Positions 41,349 to 50,570 of a stretch of DNA of 64,000 nt are shown one piece after another. A program made the translations under genes and the position numbers. Origin of the DNA: an uncultured Pontibacter sp. (GTDB lineage Bacteria > Bacteroidota > Bacteroidia > Cytophagales > Hymenobacteraceae); contig NZ_CANLZM010000012.1 of NCBI RefSeq assembly GCF_947495565.1, forward strand, positions 52,689 through 116,688, written 5' to 3'. The notes under the pieces are model-generated. The model had not been told where the DNA came from and searched no databases. It saw only the letters and a program-made list of their open reading frames with translations. Every line of letters starts with the position of its first letter. The stretch's first letter is position 1.

Positions 41349-43169
41349 ATGGAAGAAAGAGGTAATATCTCCATCCACACCGAGAATATTTTTCCGATCA
41401 TCAAGAAATTCCTGTATTCAGACCACGAGATTTTCCTGCGCGAGCTGGTAAGCAACGCCGTGGACGCAACACAGAAGATCAAGCGGCTATCGTCTATCGG
41501 CGAGTATAAAGGCGATTTGGGCGAGCTGAAGGTGACAGTGGCCGTTGATAAAGACGCCAGAACCATCACCATCTCCGACAACGGCATCGGTATGACAGCC
41601 GAGGAGATTAAGAAGTACATCAACCAGATCGCTTTTTCGGGTGCCACTGAGTTTGTGGAGCGCTACAAAGAAACCGGCGGCGAGAAGGATCAGATTATCG
41701 GCCAGTTCGGTTTGGGCTTCTACTCTGCCTTTATGGTGGCGGAGCGCGTGGAAATCGTTACAAAGTCTCATAAAGACGGCTCTGAGCCAGCCCACTGGAC
41801 CTGCGACGGCAGCACCGAGTTTGCCATTGCCCCTGCCCACAAAGAGACACGCGGCACTAATGTTATACTTAACGTAGCCCAGGATTCGGAGGAGTTTCTG
41901 GAGCCGATGCGCATTCGAACCATACTTGATAAGTACTGCAAGTTCTTGCCGGTGCCGGTGGAGTTTGAGGGAGAGATCATCAACAACCCGAACCCGATCT
42001 GGACAAAACAGCCTGCCGACCTGACAGACGAGGACTATAAGGCGTTTTACAAAGAGCTCTACCCGATGTCGGAGGCGCCGCTGTTCTGGATTCACCTCAA
42101 TGTGGACTATCCGTTTAACCTGACGGGTATTTTATACTTCCCTAAGCTTAAAAACGATTTCGAGATCCAGCGCAACAAGATTCAGCTGTACTCGCGCCAG
42201 GTGTTTATTACTGATGAGGTGAAGGACGTGGTGCCGGAGTTCCTGATGCTGCTGCACGGTATCATCGACTCGCCGGATATTCCGCTGAACGTAAGTCGCT
42301 CGTTCCTGCAGGCCGATTCCAGCGTGAAGAAAATCAACACCTATATCACTAAAAAGGTGGCGGATAAGCTGAACGAGATCTTCAAAAAAGACCGCACCGC
42401 TTTTGAAACCAACTGGGATGACATCAGCGTGTTTGTGAAGTATGGTATGCTGAGCGACGACAAGTTCTATGAAAAAGCGAAGGACTTTGTGCTGCTGCAG
42501 AGCACCGAGGGCAAATACTATACTATAGAGGAGTACAAAGCGCAGGTTGCGGCCAACCAGCAGGACAAAAACGAGCAGCTGGTGCTGCTGTATACTTCCG
42601 ATGCCGACAAGCAGCACGCTTACGTGGAGGCGGCCCAGAACCGCAGCTACGATGTGCTGAAACTGGATACCGTAATTGACAGCCACTTTATAGGTATGCT
42701 GGAGCAGAAGCTGGAGAAAACCACGCTGAAGCGCGTAGACTCTGAAACAGTGGACAAGCTGATAGAGCGCGACGAGGCGAAGGAAAGCGTACTGAACGAC
42801 ACCGAGAAGGAAGACCTGAAAGGCGTTTACGAGCAGGCCATCGACAACAAGAACATGATGGTGGAAGTAGCACCGTTATCGCCGGACGATGCCCCGGTGG
42901 TAATAACGCTGCCCGAGTTTATGCGCCGCATGAAGGACATGAGCCGTGCAGGCGGTGGCGGCATGATGTTTATGGGCGATATGCCGGATACCTACAACGT
43001 TACTGTTAACGCAAACCACCCGCTAAACCAGCGTGTGCTGAAGGCCGAGGAAAGAACGAAGCTGGCCCGCCAGGCTTTCGACCTTGCCCTGCTGTCGCAG
43101 AACATGCTGTCGGGTGCCGCCCTTACCAACTTCGTGAAGCGCAGCTTCGACATCATGACAAAGGAATAA
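41349..43169 (+). CDS. htpG: Molecular chaperone HtpG (Hsp90)
   Basis: 606 residues. The GHKL ATPase N-terminal domain is clear: FLRELVSNAVDATQKIKRL with the ATP-binding Asn, ITISDNGIGMT, FSGATEF and IGQFGLGFYSAFMVAERVEI. The middle domain includes DYPFNLTGILYFPKLK and GIIDSPDIPLNVSRSFLQ with the conserved Arg, and the C-terminal dimerisation domain ends RSFDIMTKE. It is a cytosolic ATP-driven chaperone for late folding of clients. The length is typical of Bacteroidota HtpG. It is monocistronic, with a terminator about 25 bases past the stop. Confidence 0.96.
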   Translation: MEERGNISIHTENIFPIIKKFLYSDHEIFLRELVSNAVDATQKIKRLSSIGEYKGDLGELKVTVAVDKDARTITISDNGIGMTAEEIKKYINQIAFSGATEFVERYKETGGEKDQIIGQFGLGFYSAFMVAERVEIVTKSHKDGSEPAHWTCDGSTEFAIAPAHKETRGTNVILNVAQDSEEFLEPMRIRTILDKYCKFLPVPVEFEGEIINNPNPIWTKQPADLTDEDYKAFYKELYPMSEAPLFWIHLNVDYPFNLTGILYFPKLKNDFEIQRNKIQLYSRQVFITDEVKDVVPEFLMLLHGIIDSPDIPLNVSRSFLQADSSVKKINTYITKKVADKLNEIFKKDRTAFETNWDDISVFVKYGMLSDDKFYEKAKDFVLLQSTEGKYYTIEEYKAQVAANQQDKNEQLVLLYTSDADKQHAYVEAAQNRSYDVLKLDTVIDSHFIGMLEQKLEKTTLKRVDSETVDKLIERDEAKESVLNDTEKEDLKGVYEQAIDNKNMMVEVAPLSPDDAPVVITLPEFMRRMKDMSRAGGGGMMFMGDMPDTYNVTVNANHPLNQRVLKAEERTKLARQAFDLALLSQNMLSGAALTNFVKRSFDIMTKE

Positions 43170-43192
43170 TACCTATTTTATACTTACAGTTT

Positions 43193-43223
43193 AAGGCAGT
43201 GCCCTCCGGGTGCTGCCTTTTTT
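43193..43223 (+). terminator. Terminator after htpG
   Basis: AAGGCAGTGCCC (43193-43204) pairs with GGGTGCTGCCTT (43208-43219, two G-T pairs), then TTTTTT. TATACTT (about 43180) and AAGTATA (about 43242) flank it. Confidence 0.82.
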
Positions 43224-43432
43224 GCTTTCGCGCGCCCTGCAAGTATAAATGAAACTTACCAGCGGCAGGCGTAGTTATAGGGCTTAATAGCATGTTGGTG
43301 CATATACTTATAATGTGCATCTTTACGTTTATTTAATTGCTGATTGTTAGTCGTTGACTGCTATCGGTGTAGGCGGGCAAGTATAGCTGTCCTTACCAAG
43401 CATTCACTCATTCAAAAATCACTCATTCAAAA

Positions 43433-44350
43433 TTGAGAAACGCGGTTTATACTTTGTTGATAGGCGTTGTATTGCTAAGCTTGGGCAGCTGCGGACAGCC
43501 TCAGTGGAACAGCGATTATAATCTGGATATGGCGCGCCTGAAGGAAAGCAGCAAAGTGAAATCTGATGCTCTGGCCTCTGCCGACACCACACTGCCTACC
43601 GTGGAAACAAGGAACCCGCTGGAGGAAGAGATCGCCGAGAAAAAGAAGAAGCGTAAAGTAAAGCGCAGTAAGCGCGAGTTTCTGGGTTATAAGATTAAGC
43701 GCGGCTACACCAAAACCGGCGGCCGCTCCAAAGAAACGCTCGAAACTTTCGGGTACCTCCCGGAGCACCAGGAGCCGGATCAGTACGCTCCCTACAAATA
43801 CTACTACGATACCAAAAAAGGCAAGCTTGCCCGCTCAGGCGCTAACGTAGAAGACACAGACCGCTATAAGGTGCTGCACGGCCCATACAAGAAAACCCTG
43901 AACGGTGAGGTGGTGGAAGAAGGCTACTTTTACGTGGGCACTAAACACCTGCGTTGGGAGAAATACCGCAACAACGAAGACCATACTTTGGTAGATAAGG
44001 AGCACTATGAAAAGGGCTTCCTGCGCGATGCAGTGGTGACTTACTACGGCGATACCAAGAAGATCAAAGAAGTTATACCTTACGAATACGGAGAGGTGCA
44101 GGGCACTTACTACCGTTTCTATGAGAACGGCCAGTTGGAGTGGAGCGGGCAGTATGAGAAAGGCCGTAAAATAGGCGTTTGGATTAACTACTATGACTTC
44201 CGCAATCGCCGCCATTACGAGTACCAGTACCCTAAAACCGCTTACGATGCTCCGCACGAGCCCTACCTGATCAGGGAATACGACCGCCATGCCACCCCAA
44301 TCTTCGAGCGCGGCAAATTTGACAAACGCTCGCAGGCGAGTAGTAAGTAA
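43433..44350 (+). CDS. Lipoprotein with MORN/YwqK-like repeats
   Basis: 305 residues starting at TTG 43433, the only start that keeps the lipoprotein signal (MRNAVYTLLIGVVLLSLGSC). A basic segment KKKKRKVKRSKREF lies near residue 70. After about residue 150 short repeats of the toxin-antitoxin YwqK/MORN type appear: HGPYKKTLNGEVVEEGYFYVGTKHLRWEKY and GTYYRFYENGQLEWSGQYEKGRKIGVW. These form extended beta sheets and do not imply a toxin system. It is probably anchored in the periplasm. It is followed by a dispersed repeat. Confidence 0.75.
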   Translation: MRNAVYTLLIGVVLLSLGSCGQPQWNSDYNLDMARLKESSKVKSDALASADTTLPTVETRNPLEEEIAEKKKKRKVKRSKREFLGYKIKRGYTKTGGRSKETLETFGYLPEHQEPDQYAPYKYYYDTKKGKLARSGANVEDTDRYKVLHGPYKKTLNGEVVEEGYFYVGTKHLRWEKYRNNEDHTLVDKEHYEKGFLRDAVVTYYGDTKKIKEVIPYEYGEVQGTYYRFYENGQLEWSGQYEKGRKIGVWINYYDFRNRRHYEYQYPKTAYDAPHEPYLIREYDRHATPIFERGKFDKRSQASSK

Positions 44351-44360
44351 GGGGGCGAAT

Positions 44361-44640
44361 CCAACCACCCCTAACCCCTCAGAGCTACGCTCGCTAGTTT
44401 CGAACTCCCGTTCTCACTAGTCTAAGGTGGGGAATTCTGTTTAAGCTCCGTCAGCAGCGGCTATTGAAATAATTCCCAGTTCTTGGGTTGAGCGCCTTCT
44501 AGATTTCTGGTTTCGCTTCAGCGAAATTGCGACGCAGGAGCAAAGGAAATGTAGACAGCGCGATGCCCTTATCGAGGGCCCCTTCCCCCAGGACGAGGCC
44601 TCCTTTAAAGAGGGCCCCTACCCCCGCCTGGAGGGAGCCA
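44361..44640 (+). repeat. Dispersed intergenic repeat, copy B
   Basis: About 280 bases that match copy A (22957-23181) as its reverse complement. It differs by an additional block of about 40 bases starting AGAGCTACGCTCGC (44381) and by a second GAGGGCCCCTACCCCC block near 44612. It lies between the YwqK-like lipoprotein and YraN genes, with two AAGTATA words just beyond it (44696 and 44732). Confidence 0.75.
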
Positions 44641-44773
44641 AGGCCAGAGATGAAACGGGCAAGTTATAAATCCAAGGATAAACAGAAGCTAGCAAGTATA
44701 GCTTGGTTCAAATCGCCAGAAGCAGCGGCTAAAGTATAAATGGCAAGCTGATACCCGCACCAGAAAGTAAGCC

Positions 44774-45136
44774 TCAATGAAAAGCATCCTCAATATGATG
44801 TATAGCTAGCGGAGAACCCAACGTAACCGAAATAATATCAAACCTAACCTCATACTGCCACTCCTCCTGCAGTATAAACTCCTCGGCGGCACTTAGTAGC
44901 ATCGCTTCTTTCCTGTTGTTAACCGCCTCCTCCGGATACCCGTACCTATTAGTAGACCTTGTTTTCACTTCTACAAACACGAGCAGATCTTCTTTTTGGG
45001 CAATGATGTCTATCTCAGCGCGTCTATACCTATAGTTTTGCCGCAGGATAGTATAGCCCTGCTCCCGCAGATAAGTAGCGGCGTGGTTTTCGCCAAGATG
45101 GCCGGTATGGAGATGCTTACTGATTTGAGAAGCCAT
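44774..45136 (-). CDS. YraN family protein (UPF0102, nuclease-like fold)
   Basis: 120 residues. The restriction-endonuclease-like core is readable: HLGENHAATYLREQGYTILRQNYRYRRAEIDIIAQKEDLLVFVEVKTRS, where the E/D-x-D and FVEVKTR residues match the PD-(D/E)XK pattern, and RFDIISV near the end. UPF0102 members are thought to act on DNA, but no activity is settled. It is divergent from the sugar isomerase gene. Confidence 0.9.
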   Translation of the reverse strand: MASQISKHLHTGHLGENHAATYLREQGYTILRQNYRYRRAEIDIIAQKEDLLVFVEVKTRSTNRYGYPEEAVNNRKEAMLLSAAEEFILQEEWQYEVRFDIISVTLGSPLAIHHIEDAFH

Positions 45137-45188
45137 ATAAAACTTGTACTTTGCAGCAGCTAAGGCTGATGCGCAACTTTAGCATATT

Positions 45189-46184
45189 ATGAAAGAACTT
45201 ACTGAAGGTTTTATCCAGCAGTTACGCCACGCTGTTGAAATCGGAGAAAGTGCCACTGTTGCTTTCTCAGGGCCAAGATACAGCAATGTGGTTTTTTCTG
45301 GAATGGGTAGCTCCGGCATAGCTGGCAATATTGTTCAGGCTTACGTGTCTGATAAGTTAGAAGTGCCGGTAATTGTACATAAAGCCTACAATTTACCCTA
45401 TTTTGTAAGCCACAGCACACTTTTTATCGCAACATCTTTCTCTGGTAACACCGAGGAGACGATCACAAATGTGCGTGAGGCCATGGAAGCCGATGCAAAT
45501 ATTGGCTTTATTACTTCTGGCGGCGAAATGCTTCGGCTTGCACAGAAGAATAACATACCCCATATTGCGGTGCCCGGCGCAGTTAAACACCCGAGGGCGG
45601 GCCTAGGCTATACTTTAGTGCAGCAGCTATATCTGTTGCATTATGCCGGCCTGCTGGATGATACTTTTAAAACAGAGCTAAGGCAGAGCATTACCTTGCT
45701 GGAAGAGCAGGTTGGAAGCATAAAAGTACAGGCAAGTGCGCTGGCAAGCGCTTTTCAGGGTAAGTTGCCAGTTATTTATGCCAGTGATACCTTTGAGGCC
45801 GTGGCAGTGCGCTTTCAGCAGCAGTTAAACGCAAACGCTAAGCAGCTGGCGCACGTGAACAAGATTCCGGAGATGAACCACAACGAGATTGAAGGATGGC
45901 AAAACCCGGAGAAACTATTCGGTCAGCTGGTGGTTTTATGCATCAAGACCACCTACGATAATCAGCGGGTGAGGCTGCGCATGGATCTTACAAAGCCTGT
46001 TTTTACGCGCAAAGGGCAGGAGGTGCTGGAGATTGAAGCCGTGGGAGCTACGTTTTTGGAGCAGGTGTTCTACCTGGTGCATCTCTTCGACTGGGTATCG
46101 ATGTACCTGGCCGAGCTTAATGGCATGGATCCGAATAGTAACAAAAACATTGACTACCTGAAAGGGGAAATTTCTAAAGTATAA
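45189..46184 (+). CDS. Bifunctional phosphoglucose/phosphomannose isomerase
   Basis: 331 residues. Two SIS folds: VVFSGMGSSGIAGNIVQAY, the motif FIATSFSGNTEETITN and FITSGGEML in the first, then KLPVIYASDTFEAVAVRFQQQLNANAK and KIPEMNHNEIEGW in the second. The Glu and His of PEMNHNE belong to the active site of the bifunctional family, which interconverts glucose-6-phosphate or mannose-6-phosphate with fructose-6-phosphate. It links glycolysis to GDP-mannose precursors. A GTG-started lipB follows with no gap, so the two are co-translated. Confidence 0.88.
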   Translation: MKELTEGFIQQLRHAVEIGESATVAFSGPRYSNVVFSGMGSSGIAGNIVQAYVSDKLEVPVIVHKAYNLPYFVSHSTLFIATSFSGNTEETITNVREAMEADANIGFITSGGEMLRLAQKNNIPHIAVPGAVKHPRAGLGYTLVQQLYLLHYAGLLDDTFKTELRQSITLLEEQVGSIKVQASALASAFQGKLPVIYASDTFEAVAVRFQQQLNANAKQLAHVNKIPEMNHNEIEGWQNPEKLFGQLVVLCIKTTYDNQRVRLRMDLTKPVFTRKGQEVLEIEAVGATFLEQVFYLVHLFDWVSMYLAELNGMDPNSNKNIDYLKGEISKV

Positions 46185-46185
46185 C

Positions 46186-46920
46186 GTGCAAAAAAATACC
46201 AAAATCCAATTTGAGCACCTGGGGCTGATTGACTACAAGGAAGCGTGGGATTACCAGGACAAGCTTTTTACTGCCACGCTGGATATTAAAGTGCAGAACC
46301 GTGCGGCAGAGCCGGATGCACAGGTGGCAACGCCCAATTACCTGCTTTTCTGCCAGCACCCACACGTGTACACGCTCGGTAAAAGCGGCCACGAAGAGCA
46401 CCTGCTGCTGAACAAGGAGGGCTTGGAGGCCAAAGGTGCGACTTACTATAAAATTAACCGCGGCGGCGATATTACTTACCATGGCCCCGGCCAAATTGTG
46501 GGTTACCCTATCCTTGACCTGGAAAACTACTTCACTGATATTCACAAGTACCTGCGCCTCTTGGAGGAGGCTATCATTCTTACGTTGGCGGAGTATGGCG
46601 TAGAGGCGGGCCGCATACAGGGACTTACCGGCGTTTGGCTCGACCACGTGGAACAGCGCAACCCGCGTAAAATTTGCGCCATGGGTGTAAAATGCAGTCG
46701 CTGGGTGACTATGCACGGCTTCGCCTTCAACATTAACACAGATATCGACTACTTTAACAACATTGTACCGTGCGGGATTTCTGATAAAGCTGTAACTTCG
46801 CTGGCCAAAGAGCTGGGGCATGAGGTGCCGCTGGCTGAGGTAGAAGATAAACTATTAAAGCATATAGCCACCTTATTTGGGGCTACCATTACAACCGCTG
46901 CGCATGAAGAAGGACATTGA
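46186..46920 (+). CDS. lipB: Octanoyl-ACP:protein octanoyltransferase
   Basis: 244 residues from GTG 46186, one base after the preceding stop. Core motifs: HPHVYTLGKSG, YYKINRGGDITYHGPGQIVGYPILDL and KICAMGVKCSRWVTMHGFAFNINTDIDYFNNIVPCGI. The catalytic pair is present: Lys162 in KICAMG and Cys196 in IVPCGI. The enzyme moves the octanoyl group from ACP to lipoate-dependent proteins such as pyruvate dehydrogenase E2, the first step of lipoic acid synthesis. The 3' end overlaps the next gene by 17 bases. Confidence 0.94.
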   Translation: MQKNTKIQFEHLGLIDYKEAWDYQDKLFTATLDIKVQNRAAEPDAQVATPNYLLFCQHPHVYTLGKSGHEEHLLLNKEGLEAKGATYYKINRGGDITYHGPGQIVGYPILDLENYFTDIHKYLRLLEEAIILTLAEYGVEAGRIQGLTGVWLDHVEQRNPRKICAMGVKCSRWVTMHGFAFNINTDIDYFNNIVPCGISDKAVTSLAKELGHEVPLAEVEDKLLKHIATLFGATITTAAHEEGH

Positions 46921-47311
46921 TTTCGGGACGGTAGAGGGGATTGCTGTGGCTGTCGCCAAGCACACAGACGTTGCCACCGGACAACCCGCCTGGAATGTAT
47001 ACTTGATCAACTATAATAATTTCCCTGTCGAGAACGTGCTGGTAGCTTCTAAGGGCTACGGTGTGGTAGGCGGAGAAGAGGTAAAGACTTCTGTGCTGCG
47101 CCACATGTTTGAGCGCGTGGAGGCGAAGAGCTTTGTGCAGGTAGAGCCCATAGATCCAGGTATTTTCCACATCAACAACGAGTACTGGGTTAGCTACTAC
47201 ATTGATCGGCAAATCTACGACAAACGCTTTGTGTTTGTACCCGACTCTATCATAGAAGAAAACCTGATCGAGATCAGTATGCTGCAAATGGAGGGTGTGC
47301 TTCACTCCTAA
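46904..47311 (+). CDS. Conserved protein of unknown function, overlapping lipB
   Basis: 135 residues from ATG 46904, inside the end of lipB. The longer frame from 46877 would overlap further and begin with residues unlike the rest. The chain is mixed alpha/beta: GTVEGIAVAVAKHTDVATGQPAWNVYLINYNNFPVENVLVASKGYG, then FVQVEPIDPGIFHINNEYWVSYYID, ending in FVFVPDSIIEENLIEI. No signal peptide. I have no firm family name. Translational coupling to lipB is likely. Confidence 0.72.
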   Translation: MKKDIDFGTVEGIAVAVAKHTDVATGQPAWNVYLINYNNFPVENVLVASKGYGVVGGEEVKTSVLRHMFERVEAKSFVQVEPIDPGIFHINNEYWVSYYIDRQIYDKRFVFVPDSIIEENLIEISMLQMEGVLHS

Positions 47312-47409
47312 TCATACTCCGCAGAAGGAAAGAAAATATAAAGAATCAGTTATTTCGGGTTTCTTCTTTAAACAATCAACTGCTCGCTTCATTCAGAAAT
47401 CATTACGCC

Positions 47410-48588
47410 GTGCTTAGAGCGCTCCCAAAGTATAGCATCACCTTAATTATACTTTTTATAGTATGGCTAGGCGCGTGGCAGGTGCCTGTGCAGGGGCAGG
47501 TGTTGCCGCTGGAGCAGAAAAACACCATTACAGGCAACTGGCTGGTGCAGCGCGGCGATGGAGCGCAACTGATGCCCTATGTGGCCAACCAGCACGCAAA
47601 CTATAACGCTTTGCACCAATGGGTGCCGATTACGCAGGCCCAGCCTTTTAACATTGCTTTTGCCGCTCCCCAGGATTTATGCCTTTTCCTGAACAATAAG
47701 CTTATATTTAAAGCCGATTCCGCCGCAAACTATACTTTAAACCTAACCGCATTTAGCAGCGATATCGATCCTGTGGAAGGAAAATACCTGTTAACAGTGT
47801 GGCACCCGGCGGCGCAGCCAAACATAAGTACGTTTCGTAACGTGCCGCTTGTGGCCGGCTCAAAGCAGGAAGCAGGCCAGCGGCCTTTTTCGGTGCAGGT
47901 GCGGGAGTACGTTAACCAGAACGCTTTTATTATGTTTATGCTGCTGATAGGGCTGATCTACGGTTTGCTGCGCGTGAGCTACCCAGCCGATTTCAAGAGC
48001 CAGTTTGACCTGAACCGCTTTCTCCGTTCCAACCCGCAGGAAGATATGTACGCGGTAGGCAAACCGATAGGCGCGGCCTCTAACATGCTGTTTGTGCTGG
48101 CTTTTTCGCTTTCGCTGGCTCTTCTTATCGCCGCTATCCATACTAATGTGCAGCATGTGCGGCTGTTTAACCGCTTATTCCCAGTATCGGAGGCTGATAT
48201 TACCACCAAAATACTTTTCTATACTTTGCTGATCTTCAGTATTGTGTTGCTGAAGTATGTTTTCCTGAAGGTGATGTCGTTTGTGTTTAGCCTGGAGAGT
48301 CTGGTGCAGGTGCAGTACCGGGAGTTTCTCAGGTCGCTTCTGTTTATGGGGCTGTTTCTGCCGCTGGTAATGCTGCTCTACCTCTCTTTAAATATGATGA
48401 TGCCGGAGGCAATCCTGCTTATATCGAGCCTGGCGGTGTCGTTGGTGCTGGTTATCACGATCCTGCGAGTGTTTTACACCGTAAATAAGAAAGCCTCAGT
48501 GATAAATTTGCATTTATTTTCGTACCTTTGCGCCACAGAAGTGATTCCGCTTGCCATTATGCTGGAGCTGATAGTTTTCAATTTCTAG
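47410..48588 (+). CDS. DUF4271 domain-containing membrane protein
   Basis: 392 residues from GTG 47410. An N-terminal signal-like helix (about 8-28), a periplasmic region to about 170, then about six helices with FNRLFPVSEADITTKILFYTLLIFSIVLLKYVFLKVMSF in the middle. The C-terminal part fits DUF4271, restricted to Bacteroidota and usually found directly before hemD, as here (53 bases). PorP/SprF genes often lie in the same neighbourhood, which has led to the idea of a link to the T9SS, but direct evidence is lacking in this sequence. Confidence 0.82.
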   Translation: MLRALPKYSITLIILFIVWLGAWQVPVQGQVLPLEQKNTITGNWLVQRGDGAQLMPYVANQHANYNALHQWVPITQAQPFNIAFAAPQDLCLFLNNKLIFKADSAANYTLNLTAFSSDIDPVEGKYLLTVWHPAAQPNISTFRNVPLVAGSKQEAGQRPFSVQVREYVNQNAFIMFMLLIGLIYGLLRVSYPADFKSQFDLNRFLRSNPQEDMYAVGKPIGAASNMLFVLAFSLSLALLIAAIHTNVQHVRLFNRLFPVSEADITTKILFYTLLIFSIVLLKYVFLKVMSFVFSLESLVQVQYREFLRSLLFMGLFLPLVMLLYLSLNMMMPEAILLISSLAVSLVLVITILRVFYTVNKKASVINLHLFSYLCATEVIPLAIMLELIVFNF

Positions 48589-48641
48589 GTATGGCGCAGC
48601 GGGTATCGCAGCAGGCGAACTTATAAGCATCATTTTTTAAT

Positions 48642-49445
48642 ATGGCTGAAAGCAAAGCAAAGGGCTCTGCGAACCCTGAAAGACACAAGTTTCCGATCAA
48701 GAGTATTCTGGTTACACAACCACAGCCTACTACAGACAACTCTCCGTACCTGTCTATAGCGGAGAAGTATGGCATAAACGTAGATTTTAGGGCGTTTATT
48801 GAGGTGGAGCCGGTTCCTTTTAAGGAGTTCCGCAAAGATAAAGTGGATATACTTGCCCATACTGCCGTTATTTTTACGAGCCGCAACGCCGTTGATCACT
48901 TCTTCCGCATCTGCCAGGAGAGCAAGATAGAAATGCCTGCCGATATGAAGTACTTCTGTATTTCTGACCAGACAGCCTATTACCTGCAGAAGTACATCAC
49001 GCTTCGCAAGCGCAAGTTGTTTGTAGGCGAGAAAACAGCCAAGGATCTTTTCGAGGTAATCAAGAAGCACAAAAACGAGAAGTTCCTGTTCCCTTGCTCT
49101 AACATCCGCAAAGATGATATTCCGGAGTTCCTTACAGCAAACAAGATAAAGCATACAGAGGCGATCATATACAAGACTGTGGCCGCTGACCTGTCTGACC
49201 TGGATGATGTGACTTATGACTGTTTGGCCTTCTTCAGCCCATCAGGCATTCACTCGCTGTTTATCAACTTCCCTGAGTTTAAGCAAAACAACACGCGCAT
49301 TGCTGCCTTTGGCCCCACAACAGCCAAAGCCGTGCGCGATGCAGGCCTGGAGCTGGATATAGAGGCGCCAATGCCAAACGCGCCATCCATGACAGGAGCC
49401 ATTGAAGTTTACATACAGAACCAAATGCAAGAGGCAAAAAAATAA
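48642..49445 (+). CDS. hemD: Uroporphyrinogen-III synthase
   Basis: 267 residues. Two Rossmann-like lobes: SILVTQPQPTTDNSPYLSIAEKYGINVDFRAFIEVEPV and HTAVIFTSRNAVDHFFRICQESKI in one, KFLFPCSNIRKDDIPEFL and TYDCLAFFSPSGIHSLFINFPEFK with AAFGPTTAKAVRDAGLELDIEAPMPNAPSM in the other. These are the signatures of HemD, which closes hydroxymethylbilane into uroporphyrinogen III for haem. It has the Bacteroidota length and sits next to DUF4271. A terminator follows. Confidence 0.88.
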   Translation: MAESKAKGSANPERHKFPIKSILVTQPQPTTDNSPYLSIAEKYGINVDFRAFIEVEPVPFKEFRKDKVDILAHTAVIFTSRNAVDHFFRICQESKIEMPADMKYFCISDQTAYYLQKYITLRKRKLFVGEKTAKDLFEVIKKHKNEKFLFPCSNIRKDDIPEFLTANKIKHTEAIIYKTVAADLSDLDDVTYDCLAFFSPSGIHSLFINFPEFKQNNTRIAAFGPTTAKAVRDAGLELDIEAPMPNAPSMTGAIEVYIQNQMQEAKK

Positions 49446-49484
49446 GCGGCAACGTAACATTTAAGCTTGTTTTGCATACTAACT

Positions 49485-49532
49485 AAAACGCAAACGCTGA
49501 TGCTGCATTAGGCAGACCAGCATTTGCGTTTT
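49485..49532 (+). terminator. Terminator after hemD
   Basis: AAAACGCAAACGCTG (49485-49499) pairs with CAGCATTTGCGTTTT (49518-49532) with one mismatch. Its right arm contains the TTTG of the next gene's promoter. Confidence 0.72.
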
Positions 49533-49553
49533 AGTGTTTAATAGCTATATTTG
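49523..49553 (+). promoter_or_regulatory. Bacteroidota-type promoter for the PorP/SprF gene
   Basis: TTTG (49523-49526), 19 bases, then TATATTTG (49546-49553), an exact TAnnTTTG -7 element at standard spacing. The transcript would begin near 49560, which supports the start at 49608 over the longer frame from 49551. Confidence 0.65.
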
Positions 49554-49607
49554 AAAAGCGTTCTGTGCAAAATAGCTTATCCTAACCTTGCCTACTTGCC
49601 GCAGCCT

Positions 49608-50570
49608 ATGAAAAAGCTTTTACCTGTACTGTTGCTGGTGCTCCTTGCGGCACCTTTTGTGATGGCGCAGCAACAACCTCAGTTTACCCATTATGGGTTT
49701 AATGGCATGCAGTTAAGCCCTGCCTACGCTGGCATAACCAACCGGCCAGAGTTTATGTCTATCTACCGCTACCAATGGCTCGGCTACGATGCCTCTTTTG
49801 ATGACGGTGGTTCGCCTCAGACACTATTCCTGTCAGCGCACACGCCAGTCAGGCTGCTGCACGGTGGTGTGGGCCTAAACCTGATGCGGGACAAAATTGC
49901 CAACACAACTATACTTACAGCGGCTCTATCCTACTCTTTTCACATTAATATAGGTGAAACCGGCAAGCTGGGCCTGGGCGTGCAAGGTAATGTTAACAAC
50001 TATAAGAAAGGCCGTTACCGCGCCATTGATGAGGGCGACCCGAATGTGCCGTTTAATAGCGAAGATACCAAGTATGACCTGGGTGCAGGCGTGTGGTACG
50101 AGTCTGAGACGTTTTATGCCGGCGGCAGCGTTACAAACCTGCTGAAAGCTGAGTATGAGTTTGCAGATTCTGCCAGAACCGGTAACGGTACGCTATTAGG
50201 CGAAAATCATATTTACGTTACAGCCGGATATCACCTGCCGCTTTCGTCAGACCTTGTCCTCACCCCTACAGTTTTGCTGAAACACGATACCGAAACATTC
50301 TCCTTTGATGCCGGTGGCCGTGTAACGTATTTAGAAAAATATTGGGCCGGAGTGAATTATCGTCATGAAGAAGCTGTTAGTGCACTTGTGGGAGTGTCTC
50401 TTTTTCAGGACAATGCACTGCGGGTAGGCTACTCACTTGATTTAACAACCTTTAATAAATCAGCTAAGGCCGCCACCTCGCACGAGGTTATGGTCAACTA
50501 CCGCTTGCCAGAGCCGGTAATAAGGTTTAAACCTCCTGTTAGAACCCCCCGCTACTTTTTTACAAGGTAA
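49608..50570 (+). CDS. PorP/SprF family type IX secretion membrane protein
   Basis: 320 residues from ATG 49608, giving the signal peptide MKKLLPVLLLVLLAAPFVMAQ. The hallmark QFTHYGFNGMQLSPAYAGI follows, then repeating beta strands typical of a small outer-membrane barrel: FLSAHTPVRLLHGGVGLNL, YDLGAGVWYESETFYAGGSVTNLL, LRVGYSLDL and others. PorP and SprF homologues attach T9SS cargo or surface filaments and many genomes carry several. It precedes gldK by about 230 bases on the same strand, but both appear to have their own promoters. Confidence 0.92.
   Translation: MKKLLPVLLLVLLAAPFVMAQQQPQFTHYGFNGMQLSPAYAGITNRPEFMSIYRYQWLGYDASFDDGGSPQTLFLSAHTPVRLLHGGVGLNLMRDKIANTTILTAALSYSFHINIGETGKLGLGVQGNVNNYKKGRYRAIDEGDPNVPFNSEDTKYDLGAGVWYESETFYAGGSVTNLLKAEYEFADSARTGNGTLLGENHIYVTAGYHLPLSSDLVLTPTVLLKHDTETFSFDAGGRVTYLEKYWAGVNYRHEEAVSALVGVSLFQDNALRVGYSLDLTTFNKSAKAATSHEVMVNYRLPEPVIRFKPPVRTPRYFFTR

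Noticed and set aside
43433..44350. Reading the YwqK-like lipoprotein as part of a toxin-antitoxin system
   Set aside because: The name comes from the repeat family; there is no toxin-like neighbour and the protein is an exported lipoprotein.
44527..44739. 70-codon plus-strand frame
   Set aside because: Lies in copy B of the dispersed repeat and runs on past it; Arg/Pro-rich, no protein character.
46186..46920. Apparent loss of a Cys in the RWVTMHG block of LipB
   Set aside because: The catalytic Cys of the family is the one in the later PCG motif (Cys196), and it is present, as is the partner Lys162.
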